A stretch of DNA of 64,000 bases from Croceibacterium mercuriale (GTDB lineage Bacteria; Pseudomonadota; Alphaproteobacteria; Sphingomonadales; Sphingomonadaceae). The DNA is taken from assembly GCF_000802385.1 (NCBI RefSeq), contig NZ_JTDN01000001.1:317501-381500 (forward strand), given 5' to 3'. Shown in pieces: positions 55,531 to 62,514 of this stretch. The stretch's first letter is position 1. Every line of letters begins with the position of its first letter. The translations under genes were made by a program, and so were the position numbers. A model generated the notes under the pieces. It saw only the letters and a list, made by a program, of their open reading frames with translations. It searched no databases and was not told the origin of the DNA.

Positions 55531-56019
55531 TCAGTCGCGCTTCGTGCCCGTGCCGGCGCCAGCGGGTGCATGATCGGCCATATGCCCGTACACCGCCGTG
55601 CCGAGCTGGCGGATCTGGCGGTTGAGGTCAGCCAGTGCCGCCGGTGTCTCACCAGAGGCGGTCAGCAGCGCGTCCCCGAGGCATCCGGCGCGCGCGCGCA
55701 AGGCCTGCCCCTCCGGCGTCAGCGTGACCACGACCTGACGTTCGTTCTGCGGGTTGCGCGTGCGGCGCAGCAGTCCGGCTGCCTCCAGCCGTTTCAGCAG
55801 CGGGGTCAGCGTGCTCGATTCCAGCGCGAGTTCATCCGCCAGACCACCCACCGTGCGTCCGTCGGAACGCCACAGCACGTTCAGCACCAGATATTGCGGA
55901 TAGGTCAGGCCCAACCTGTCCAGCAGCGGCTTGTACATGCGCTGGATCGCGATCCCTGTCGTGTAGACGGCAAAGCACAGCTGGTCCTCAAGCGGGACCG
56001 GCCCGGCAGCATCAACCAT
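55531..56019 (-). CDS. ohrR: organic hydroperoxide resistance regulator OhrR
   Basis: 162 residues from the ATG at 56019, which has AGGGA 8 bases upstream; an in-frame GTG at 56034 is a weaker choice. MarR fold with winged helix. The peroxide-sensing cysteine is Cys15 in LEDQLCFAVY, the same position as in Bacillus OhrR, with PLLDRLGLTYPQYLVLNVLW following. A second cysteine in RARAGCLGDALL near 118 suggests the two-cysteine type that forms an intersubunit disulfide. It represses ohr until organic peroxides oxidise it. The ohr gene lies 2.7 kb away and is broken. Confidence 0.93.
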   Translation of the reverse strand: MVDAAGPVPLEDQLCFAVYTTGIAIQRMYKPLLDRLGLTYPQYLVLNVLWRSDGRTVGGLADELALESSTLTPLLKRLEAAGLLRRTRNPQNERQVVVTLTPEGQALRARAGCLGDALLTASGETPAALADLNRQIRQLGTAVYGHMADHAPAGAGTGTKRD

Positions 56020-56047
56020 TTCAATTCCCTGCACCTGAATATCATCA

Positions 56048-56078
56048 TTGCATATCGCGATAATACTTTATTATGCAA
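56048..56078. promoter_or_regulatory. candidate OhrR operator upstream of ohrR
   Basis: Perfect inverted arms TTGCATA (56048-56054) and TATGCAA (56072-56078) lie 29 bases above the ohrR start in an unusually AT-rich stretch. Inside sits the palindrome TATCGCGATA (56053-56062). The sequence ATATCGCGATAATA (56052-56065) matches ATATCGTGATAACA upstream of ohr at 12 of 14 positions. On the minus strand TTGCAT and TATGCA can serve as -35 and -10 with suitable spacing, so a bound repressor would cover the promoter. Confidence 0.6.
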
Positions 56079-56325
56079 GGCCTGAACGGAAAGAGGCTGC
56101 CCATGTTGTCGACGATGGATCGGAGCGGAAAGCTACACAGGTAAGCCGTGCACATGCGCCTGCCATCCTGGGGTAGCGGGCGCGGGCAAGATCCGGGTGT
56201 CGGCAATGGTGCCGCCTCCGGAGGTTCACATGGAAGCTACCAATCTTGCAACAGGTGCGGCGGCAGGGGCGGGGCGTCGATGCCGTTGCCGGCCGCACCG
56301 TCCGCCACGCATCGGCGACGGCGGA
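56079..56325. other. intergenic region with no recognised gene
   Basis: 247 bases between the ohrR promoter and the small gene after the BenE-like transporter. A 13-codon reading frame at 56103-56144 (+) has a fair ribosome site but is too short to call. Otherwise nothing recognisable was found. Confidence 0.4.
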
Positions 56326-56658
56326 TCAGCGCAGCTGAACAACCCGGCCGCAGCCGGCACCCGGCCCGACACGCAGCCAGCTGTGCATATGCCGTGTGAC
56401 GTAGCTCCAGCGCCCGCGCGCGCCATCGCGGCAGCGAAGCTCGATCGCGCCTTCGACGCGCGGCATCGTGTAGAAGATCCGGCCGGGCAGGTGATGCAGG
56501 GGCTGGGTCGTCCCGCCACTACCGGTGATCGCGGCGGAAAGGACGTTGCCCGACCGGTCGATCACCACGGCCGATCCCATGATCCACAGCATGGCACCGA
56601 GCAGCACCAGCGAGGCGGCGATGGCTGCAGGGATGATCCGTGTGCGAGCCGGCCTCAA
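56326..56658 (-). CDS. small single-TM protein with TTG start
   Basis: 110 residues if translation starts at the TTG at 56658, which overlaps the stop of the transporter gene (TTGA). A basic N-terminus (LRPARTR) and one membrane helix (AAIAASLVLLGAMLWIMGSA) are followed by an extracytoplasmic domain with IDRSGNVLSAAITG, LPGRIFYTMPRVEGAIELRC and HMHSWLRVG. Two cysteines could pair. The frame is protein-like over its full length and continues upstream only as antisense-like text. Unnamed family; the start is inferred from the overlap. Confidence 0.6.
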   Translation of the reverse strand: MRPARTRIIPAAIAASLVLLGAMLWIMGSAVVIDRSGNVLSAAITGSGGTTQPLHHLPGRIFYTMPRVEGAIELRCRDGARGRWSYVTRHMHSWLRVGPGAGCGRVVQLR

Positions 56659-57830
56659 GCAGCTGTCCTCCGCACGCGCAGCAATCTGGCGATGGCGATC
56701 GTGCCCAGGCCTGCCGTGATACCCCAGAAGGCCGAGCCGATGCCATACAGCGTCAGGCCGGACGCGGTCACCAGCAGCGTCAGGATCGTGGCATCGCGGT
56801 GCTCGCTGCCCTTCAGCATGGCCTCCAGCGCGGCGGTCAGGGTCGGCACGATCGCCAGTCCCGTCAGCACGGCGATGGCCGTGTGCGGCAGCGCCAGGAA
56901 GGTGCGGACAAGGGCGGGGGCGAAGATCGCCAGCAGCAGATAGAAGCCGGCATAGATCAGGCCGACCCGCCAGCGCCGCTCCTTTGCAGGATCGGCATCG
57001 GGGCTGGTGCACAATGCGGCGGTGATCGCCGCGAGATTGACCGCATGGGCACCGAACGGCGCCGCCGCCACGCTGGCCAGGCCCGTGCCGACCACGAGTG
57101 GGCCGGGGCGGGGGGAGTAGCCGGCCAGCTGCAGCACGGCGATGCCAGGCAGGTTCTGCGATACCAGCGTGACCACGAACAGCGGCAGGGCGATGCTCAG
57201 GATCGCGCCGGCGTCGAACGCCATGCCGGCCGGGACCAGGCTGCCGAAGGTGGCACCGGCCGGAAGTTCGCCGAGATCGCCGCGGGCCAGCGTCAGGGCG
57301 ACACCCACGGCCAAAACCAGCAGCAGTGCATACAGCGGCACGCGCTGCCGCGCCGCCACGAAGATCGCGCAGAGCAGCAGGACGAAGAACGGGTCGGCAT
57401 CCGCCTGCCGGAACGTCTCCAACCCGAATGGCAGCAGGACGCCCGCCAGCATCGCGGAAGCGACCGGCGGCGGGATCGCCCCCGCCAGCCGGCCCAGGAA
57501 CGGCACCGCGCCGAACGCGACGCCGATCAGCCCGGCCAGCGCGAATGCTCCGCATGCGACCGGCCAGGATGTCGGCGGTGCCGTGACCAGCAGTGCCGCG
57601 CCCGGTGTCGACCAGGCCAGCACGACCGGGATGCGCAAGCGCAGCGACAGCGCTCCGCCCGCGACAGCAATCGCCAGGCACAACGCGGTGATGGCAGATC
57701 CGGTCTGCTCCACCGTGGCGCCCATGCCGCGGATCGCCTGCACGACCAGCGCGATCGTGCCGCCAAAGCCCACGGCCGTCGCCACCAGGGCGGATGTCCA
57801 GGCCGAGAGAGGGGGCAGGGTGTCGCGCAT
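56655..57830 (-). CDS. benE: BenE-family transporter
   Basis: 391 residues from the ATG at 57830 (another ATG lies at 57854). Eleven or twelve hydrophobic helices cover nearly the whole length. PFGAHAVNLAAITAALCTSP is the BenE family block, and FGGTIALVVQAIRGMG starts the fold. BenE proteins are inner-membrane benzoate/H+ symporters, but many members are of unproven substrate, and no aromatic catabolism genes are nearby. Followed by the overlapping 110-residue membrane protein. Confidence 0.85.
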   Translation of the reverse strand: MRDTLPPLSAWTSALVATAVGFGGTIALVVQAIRGMGATVEQTGSAITALCLAIAVAGGALSLRLRIPVVLAWSTPGAALLVTAPPTSWPVACGAFALAGLIGVAFGAVPFLGRLAGAIPPPVASAMLAGVLLPFGLETFRQADADPFFVLLLCAIFVAARQRVPLYALLLVLAVGVALTLARGDLGELPAGATFGSLVPAGMAFDAGAILSIALPLFVVTLVSQNLPGIAVLQLAGYSPRPGPLVVGTGLASVAAAPFGAHAVNLAAITAALCTSPDADPAKERRWRVGLIYAGFYLLLAIFAPALVRTFLALPHTAIAVLTGLAIVPTLTAALEAMLKGSEHRDATILTLLVTASGLTLYGIGSAFWGITAGLGTIAIARLLRVRRTAA

Positions 57831-57921
57831 CGGGGCTGGTCCGTAGCAGGGCATCGGGGAAAGATGGAGGGCGGCAGATCATCGCACGATACCTGCCGCC
57901 CCCGCCGGCCGGAGCGGTCTG

Positions 57922-58724
57922 TCAGCGGGCCGCGGCCGTCTCGCTGCGGGCGGCGCGGTCGATCACCTGCGCGATCACCGCTGGCTGGGTCATGAAGACC
58001 GCATGGCTCGCCTTCACCTCCGTGACCTCCGCGCCGATCCGCGCAGCCATGGCCTGCAGCATGCGCTGGTCGAAGGCCTTGTCGTCGGTCGGGATGATCG
58101 CCCAGCTGGGGCGGGTGTGCCAGGCAGCCTGGGTCAGCTCCTGCGTGAAGGATGCCATGTTGATCGGCACCTGGGAGTCGCGCAGGAATGCGGCATCGGC
58201 GTCGCTGGTGTCGGCGGCGAAGCCGGCCTTGAACATGGCGGGATCGATGTAGCCGAACCCGTCACCAGTGGTCTTGATCACGAATTCCGGCGGCGTGGTG
58301 TAGCCTTCATACAGCTTGGCAGTCGTCTCGCCGGCATCGGGGGACAGGGCGGAGACATAGACCAGCCCGGCGACGTTCGGGTGGACCCCGGCCTGGGTGA
58401 TCACCGTGCCGCCCCAGCTATGCCCGACAAGGATTGCCGGGCCATCCTGCTGGTCCAGCGCGCGCGTCGTTGCGGCGACATCATCGTCCAGGGAGGTCAG
58501 CGGGTTCTGGACAAAGTGACGCGATAGCCGCGGCTGGTCAGGTCGTCATATACGGCGCGCCAGCCCGAACCATCGGCAAAGGCGCCATGGACCAGGACGA
58601 CGTTCTTCACGCCGTCAGGAGTGGCTGCGCTGGTCTGCTGGGCCTGCGCGGCGCTGGTCAGGGTGGTACCCGCCAGGCCGATCGCGGCGAGGGCAAGGGA
58701 AAGGTTCATGATCTTGCGGAACAT
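57922..58724 (-). pseudogene. frameshifted secreted alpha/beta hydrolase
   Basis: The ATG at 58724 starts MFRKIMNLSLALAAIGLAG, a signal peptide, then VVLVHGAFADGSGWRAVYDD and RGYRVT in one frame, which hits a stop at 58497. The continuation VQNPLTSLDDDVAATTRAL, GHSWGGTVITQAG (nucleophile Ser) and the rest to 57922 (with SHAVFMTQP holding the catalytic His) is one frame over. One missing base near 58508-58512 explains it. The intact protein would be about 266 residues, of the EstA/salicylate-esterase-like family often found in sphingomonads. Downstream half could be translated separately but would lack the oxyanion segment. Confidence 0.8.
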
Positions 58725-58753
58725 CGTGGTTCTCCTTCTGCGTCGGTGAGGGT

Positions 58754-59171
58754 TCAGGCGGTCAGGTTTGGGCGGACATCCAGCCCTTCGCGGGCGGGAT
58801 GCGAATATGGACAGACGCGGTGCGCCTCGGTCAGCAGGTCCTCTGCAACCTGCGGCTCCAGGCCAGGCAGCGACACGGACAGGCCCACATCGGGGCCGAA
58901 GCCGCCACCGTCGGCGCGGGCGCCGATGCCGACCTGCGCGGTGACCTTGCTGTCGTCGGACAGGCTGATCTTGCGGCGGCCAGAGATGAAGAGGAGCGCG
59001 CTGAGGAAGCATGCGGCATAGCCACAGGCGAACAGCTGTTCCGGATTGGCACCTGCGCCGCCCGATCCGCCAAGCTCCTTCGGGGTGACGAGCGCGAGGG
59101 TGAGCGAGCCATCATCGACGCTGACGCTGCCCTCCGGTTGCGGAGGCACTGGTGTGATAGAGGGTGGTCAT
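58754..59171 (-). pseudogene. ohr: organic hydroperoxide resistance protein, frameshifted
   Basis: The ATG at 59171, with AGGAG upstream, starts MTTLYHTSASATGG, the standard Ohr N-terminus, then runs into a stop. The rest of Ohr (SVSVDDGSLTLALVTPKELG, NPEQLFACGYAACFLSALLF, AHRVCPYSHPAREGLDV) is in another frame to 58754. The usual ATGGRDG loop is shortened to ATG-EG, which fits an 8-base deletion. That loop normally carries the arginine that activates the peroxidatic cysteine. Both redox cysteines remain. An in-frame GTG at 59149 could yield a truncated 131-residue protein lacking the first strand. Confidence 0.85.
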
Positions 59172-59174
59172 CAT

Positions 59175-59494
59175 CTCGCTCCTTCTGATCGTGTCTGTAT
59201 TGCCGTAAAAGATATCGTGATAACAATCAGCTTTGTCCGGTGTTTCTTTGCCTGATCGTTCGTGGCGAGACCCGGACGGCAATTCGTCAGGCTGGAAGCA
59301 CCGCTGTCACGCCGACCGCCTGAGCGGTTCGTACGTCCGTCGATATCCTTCCGGACCGACGAACGGCGGGGACATCCTGTCGGTCATGCGCTGCACAAGG
59401 GCGATCCTGGACCGGCACAGCGCCTCGAACTTGGCCAGAATAGCGGGGATGGCGCGTCCGGATGCCAGCAGGCCGCCAAGGCTGATGGTGTCTT
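59175..59494. other. ohr upstream region and unassigned stretch
   Basis: 320 bases. Its left end holds the candidate OhrR site. Beyond that, a minus-strand frame at 59307-59525 encodes 72 residues (MTARAEALGVEDTISLGGLL to the end LRRSA) that looks helical and protein-like, but I cannot match it to a family and it has no clear ribosome site. It overlaps the start of the catalase remnant and may itself be a fragment. Confidence 0.3.
59212..59225. promoter_or_regulatory. candidate OhrR operator upstream of ohr
   Basis: ATATCGTGATAACA differs from the ohrR-upstream ATATCGCGATAATA at two of 14 positions. It lies 41 bases above the ohr start codon in a locally AT-rich stretch, a suitable place for a repressor. 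A shared motif upstream of regulator and target is the expected arrangement for OhrR. Confidence 0.55.
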
Positions 59495-60062
59495 CCACCC
59501 CCAGCGCTTCAGCTCTTGCCGTCATCCCTCATGCTGACGGCGACGCTGCAGTGGATCATCCTGCCGCGACTCAACCTCAAGTCGAGGCTGCGGCCCTTCT
59601 ACAGCCTGGTCGCGTCAATCACCGTTGAGGAGCTGGGCCATGTCGAACTGGTATTTGCCGGCGTGAACATGCTGGTCAACGGCCCGGATGGTGATGACAC
59701 CGACGATGGCGGCGATTTGTCGATGACGATGGCCGAGACGCGATGCGGCCAGCTTCCTGTCCAGCGGTGGCGGCGTGCCGCCGAGGCCCAACATAGACCT
59801 GAGCAAGATCCCCGAATGCAAGAAGTACCTAGCCGAGGGCTCGCATCACCGGCTCTACATGTGAAGCCCGGACGACTACAAGGAGGTCGCCAGCATCTGG
59901 AGCAACGACGAGGTCGCGTTGCCGGGCGATCCGCCGGGCGCGCTGGAGGTGGTCGACGGTATTCCGTCAGCGGGACTTCTGGTACAGCTTGCCGGCAATC
60001 TCGAACATCTCTTCCGGGGCATGAAACGGGCTGACGGTGATGCGCCGATCGCGCGCATAATT
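59495..60062 (+). pseudogene. manganese catalase remnant with inverted 3' end
   Basis: The plus strand reads NLKSRLRPFYSLVASITVEE, then LGHVELVFAGVNMLVNGPDG, which is the di-manganese EE-H region of Mn-catalases. A frameshift near 59700-59744 leads to AASFLSSGGGV in another frame, joined after a large internal deletion to NIDLSKIPECKKYLAEGSHH, RLYM, an in-frame TGA (59862-59864), SPDDYKEVASIWSNDEVALP and GDPPGALEVVDGIP. At 59966/59967 the strand flips: the minus strand reads FHAPEEMFEIAGKLYQKSR and a stop, the normal C-terminus of this family. The 5' limit is approximate. Confidence 0.8.
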
Positions 60063-60108
60063 CTTGCTGCGCGTGCTTCCAATCCGCCTTCGGTACGTTG
60101 CGGATCTG

Positions 60109-60504
60109 ATGCGGCGAATAATCTACACCAGCAGGTCACTGATTGACGGCAGCCTGGCCGCGCTCGATGCCATCGTGGCAGAGTCGATTGCGTGGAATAC
60201 CGAGGTCGGCGTGACGGGCATGCTGTGGTGGGACGGACGGAATTTTGCGCAGGTCATCGAAGGGGAACATGACGGGGTCGCGGTCACGATAGACCGCATT
60301 CGTGGTGACCGGAGGCACCGCGACATGGATGTGCTTTTCGATCGGGTCGTGCTGACCCGTCAGTTCGGCGACTGGGCGATGCGGCGGGCAGATGATGGGG
60401 TGGAAAGCACGCCCGGTACCACATTCCTGCTCGGGTTTGCGCTGGGCGAGCCGACGCCTTCAGCGAAGCGCCTGTATGACATCATCATCGCCACCGAGAG
60501 CTGA
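60109..60504 (+). CDS. short BLUF-domain blue-light receptor
   Basis: 131 residues from the ATG at 60109. The BLUF flavin site is complete: Tyr6 (IIYTSRS), Asn30 (AWNTEVGVTGML), Gln48 (NFAQVIEGE) and Trp89 with a following Met (FGDWAM). The C-terminal 35 residues form the usual capping helices with no output domain, as in PixD or YcgF-less short BLUF proteins. It binds FAD and changes hydrogen bonding in blue light, then acts on a partner protein. No partner gene is adjacent; only gene remnants surround it. Confidence 0.93.
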   Translation: MRRIIYTSRSLIDGSLAALDAIVAESIAWNTEVGVTGMLWWDGRNFAQVIEGEHDGVAVTIDRIRGDRRHRDMDVLFDRVVLTRQFGDWAMRRADDGVESTPGTTFLLGFALGEPTPSAKRLYDIIIATES

Positions 60505-60606
60505 GGGCAGGGGCCTGTCCGGGCTGCATCAGTGAACTGAACCTCGAGAAGGCGCAGCTGCTGCAGCCGGGCAGTGTAGACTCCCGCAATCGCGCACGCC
60601 TCCCGC

Positions 60607-60909
60607 CTACAAGGCCAGCCACGCCCGCTCGATATGCGGCCTGACGATCAGCCCGTCTGCCGACCAGTCATAGTCGATCGAGCCCCCTAGCTGGCTGGCC
60701 AAGTATCTTTACACCAACTCGCTGCCAAAGCCTGCCGAGCAGTCTGGTGGTGACACCGCCGGGCCGCCACGCTCCAGCCAGGTGAGGGCAATCTGATCGC
60801 CAGCGGCTGCACTGGTGATGTCGAGCGGACCCGTGTTTCCCGGCAGCGCGCCATCCTTCATGGAGTTTGTCACGAGTTCATGGCCAGGTGCAGGTGCTCT
60901 GGTCGCCAT
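60607..60909 (-). pseudogene. HWE-type histidine kinase, ATPase-domain fragment
   Basis: The minus strand reads GHELVTNSMKDGALPGNTGP, then LTWLERGGPAVSPPDCSAGF and GSELV, an in-frame TAA at 60709-60711, and RYLASQLGGSIDYDWSADGL to a stop at 60607. These are the N box, G1/G2 region and final strand of the HWE ATPase (typical HELATNAxKYGAL, W.E.GGPPV.PP, GFGSxLIER). GAA to TAA would explain the nonsense codon. The catalytic histidine domain is missing. Upstream the frame is lost just before the HE of the N box, consistent with a short deletion in CTG-GCC-CTG-CAT. Confidence 0.7.
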
Positions 60910-61386
60910 TGCCGATCCGCTGGCGTTGCCGCAGTCACGTTCGTTCCTGTTTCCGCTTCCGTTTGCGCCTTTGCCTGCATAATCACCGCCTGTTTCATGA
61001 CAGTCTTCCAGGCTCCAGCCTCGTCACTGGGGTTCGTGCCGCCTGGCGGTCCGTGTGCTGAGAGGAGCGTGCTGCATCGTGTCACGTCGAAAGTCTTTGC
61101 CGCATCCGTCAAAGACGATCTGGCGATGCTGACAGGAGCTGGACACGTCCGCCAAGAATCTCGATCGTAAATTCTTCGGCGGATATCGCCGATGCCGCGC
61201 ATGGCGGGCGGAGACCCTGTGGCGGGCGCACGCCATCCTCCCCGCCATGGCCGCATCCCTCAGGCGGGATTCCGACCCTGCCGCCCGGTGACGAGGGTCG
61301 TGCCGTTCAGCTGACCAGCGAACGGTTCCGCAAGAGGCCGAGGTGATGAGGCAATTTCTCACCAGACATGCCGCAGCCTGTAGCCT
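60910..61386. other. non-coding stretch with an imperfect inverted repeat
   Basis: 477 bases with no supported gene. Short frames on both strands here have no family match or ribosome site. An imperfect hairpin pairs CCGCCAAGAAT (61149-61159) with ATTCTTCGGCGG (61171-61182), one base unpaired. The base composition is less biased at third positions than in the real genes, which fits decayed sequence. Confidence 0.45.
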
Positions 61387-62514
61387 TCAGCGCGGCAGCC
61401 GCCGCAGAACTGCCGCTTCACCTGCGTCGATCTGCGATCCCCGCCGCTCACCTCGCGCCCCGGGTCCGGTGCTGCCATGCTCGGCAAAGCGCGCCTCTTC
61501 CGGCTGGAGCATGGTCCGGGGATTGCCGCTGCGATCGGTGTACCACATCTCCGTCCATCCGGCCGGAGCGATATGGGCGTCCATCCAGCAGGCGAGATAG
61601 GCGGTCATGCCCGCTGCCTCAGGATTGCCGTAGCGTCCATCGGGGAAGGCGGCGGAGGGGCGCCACGGGCGGCCCAGGTAGACGCTGCCATCGTCCACGC
61701 CATCGTCGCGGGTCAGCCTGCAGCGATCGAACACCAGCCCGGTCGCGTGCCGCAGCAGGGTACTGGGCGCAGCGATGTAGCCGGTGACCTGCGCGGGATC
61801 AGGCCGCAACCGGGACCGGATCTCGCACCCCTCGAACAGTGCCGCGCCTGCGCCGAAGATGAAGTCGTAGCTGCCGCTGATCAGGCAGTCGCGCAGCATC
61901 GTGCGCCCGGCATCGGGGAAGAAGGTGTCCTGATGGCTGGCGATGGTGACGCGTTCCAGGACGGCATCATCGCTGTTCTGGTTCAGCATCAACGCCACCG
62001 CCTGCGGGCCGCGCGGATCGTCCGACAACAGGCGGGCGCCGGTCCTGCGCATCTCGGCAATGCCGTCGAACGTGTTCTCGATCGTCAGGTCGCTGGCCCG
62101 GAAACCCGGTGCCGTTACCGTCAGTACGGGCGTGCGGAAGGTGCCATACGGCCGCCCGTCCGGCGCGATCAGCCCGGATGCCGCGGTGAAGCACAGCCGC
62201 GTCGTTGCGCGCTCCTCCCCGTGCAGATGCACATGCGGGGCCGACAGGGTCAGCTGCTCCTGCCAGTCACCCCGGGCGATCCAGATCCGGAACGGCCTGG
62301 TGCCGGCCAGGGGAGCGGCGGCCAGCGCCCCGCCGACACTGGCGTGGCGCGGACCTGCCGGCACATCCGTTCGCGCAAGGGGCGCGACCACTGCGTCGAA
62401 ATGGCCGGCCGGGGGTTCCGCGGTGACGCACCCCGCCAGGACCAGCAGCCCCGCCGCAGCCAGCGTCTGGCGGCGGGTGAAGGCGAGGTGCTGGTCCATG
62501 CTGTCGATCCCCAT
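61387..62514 (-). CDS. pectinesterase (CE8) lipoprotein
   Basis: 375 residues from the ATG at 62514, which shares one base with the receptor stop (TGATG). A twin-arginine-like FTRRQTLAAAGLLVLAGC ends in a lipobox (Cys29). The right-handed beta-helix of carbohydrate esterase family 8 shows IASHQDTFF (oxyanion Gln and first catalytic Asp), GSYDFIFGAGA (second Asp) and YLGRPWRP (catalytic Arg and binding Trp). It removes methyl esters from pectin at the cell surface or in the periplasm, feeding uptake through the receptor encoded just upstream. Confidence 0.93.
   Translation of the reverse strand: MGIDSMDQHLAFTRRQTLAAAGLLVLAGCVTAEPPAGHFDAVVAPLARTDVPAGPRHASVGGALAAAPLAGTRPFRIWIARGDWQEQLTLSAPHVHLHGEERATTRLCFTAASGLIAPDGRPYGTFRTPVLTVTAPGFRASDLTIENTFDGIAEMRRTGARLLSDDPRGPQAVALMLNQNSDDAVLERVTIASHQDTFFPDAGRTMLRDCLISGSYDFIFGAGAALFEGCEIRSRLRPDPAQVTGYIAAPSTLLRHATGLVFDRCRLTRDDGVDDGSVYLGRPWRPSAAFPDGRYGNPEAAGMTAYLACWMDAHIAPAGWTEMWYTDRSGNPRTMLQPEEARFAEHGSTGPGARGERRGSQIDAGEAAVLRRLPR

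Noticed and set aside
56103-56144. 13-codon frame with a fair ribosome site, diverging from ohrR under the same operator
   Set aside because: Too short to support as a gene; could be a leader or the stub of a lost gene, but no similarity can be argued.
59307-59525. 72-codon minus frame before the catalase remnant
   Set aside because: Protein-like but without family, ribosome site or context; kept only as a note.
60870-61256. 128-codon minus frame upstream of the HWE fragment
   Set aside because: Different frame from the kinase text and no kinase features; likely chance reading in decayed DNA.
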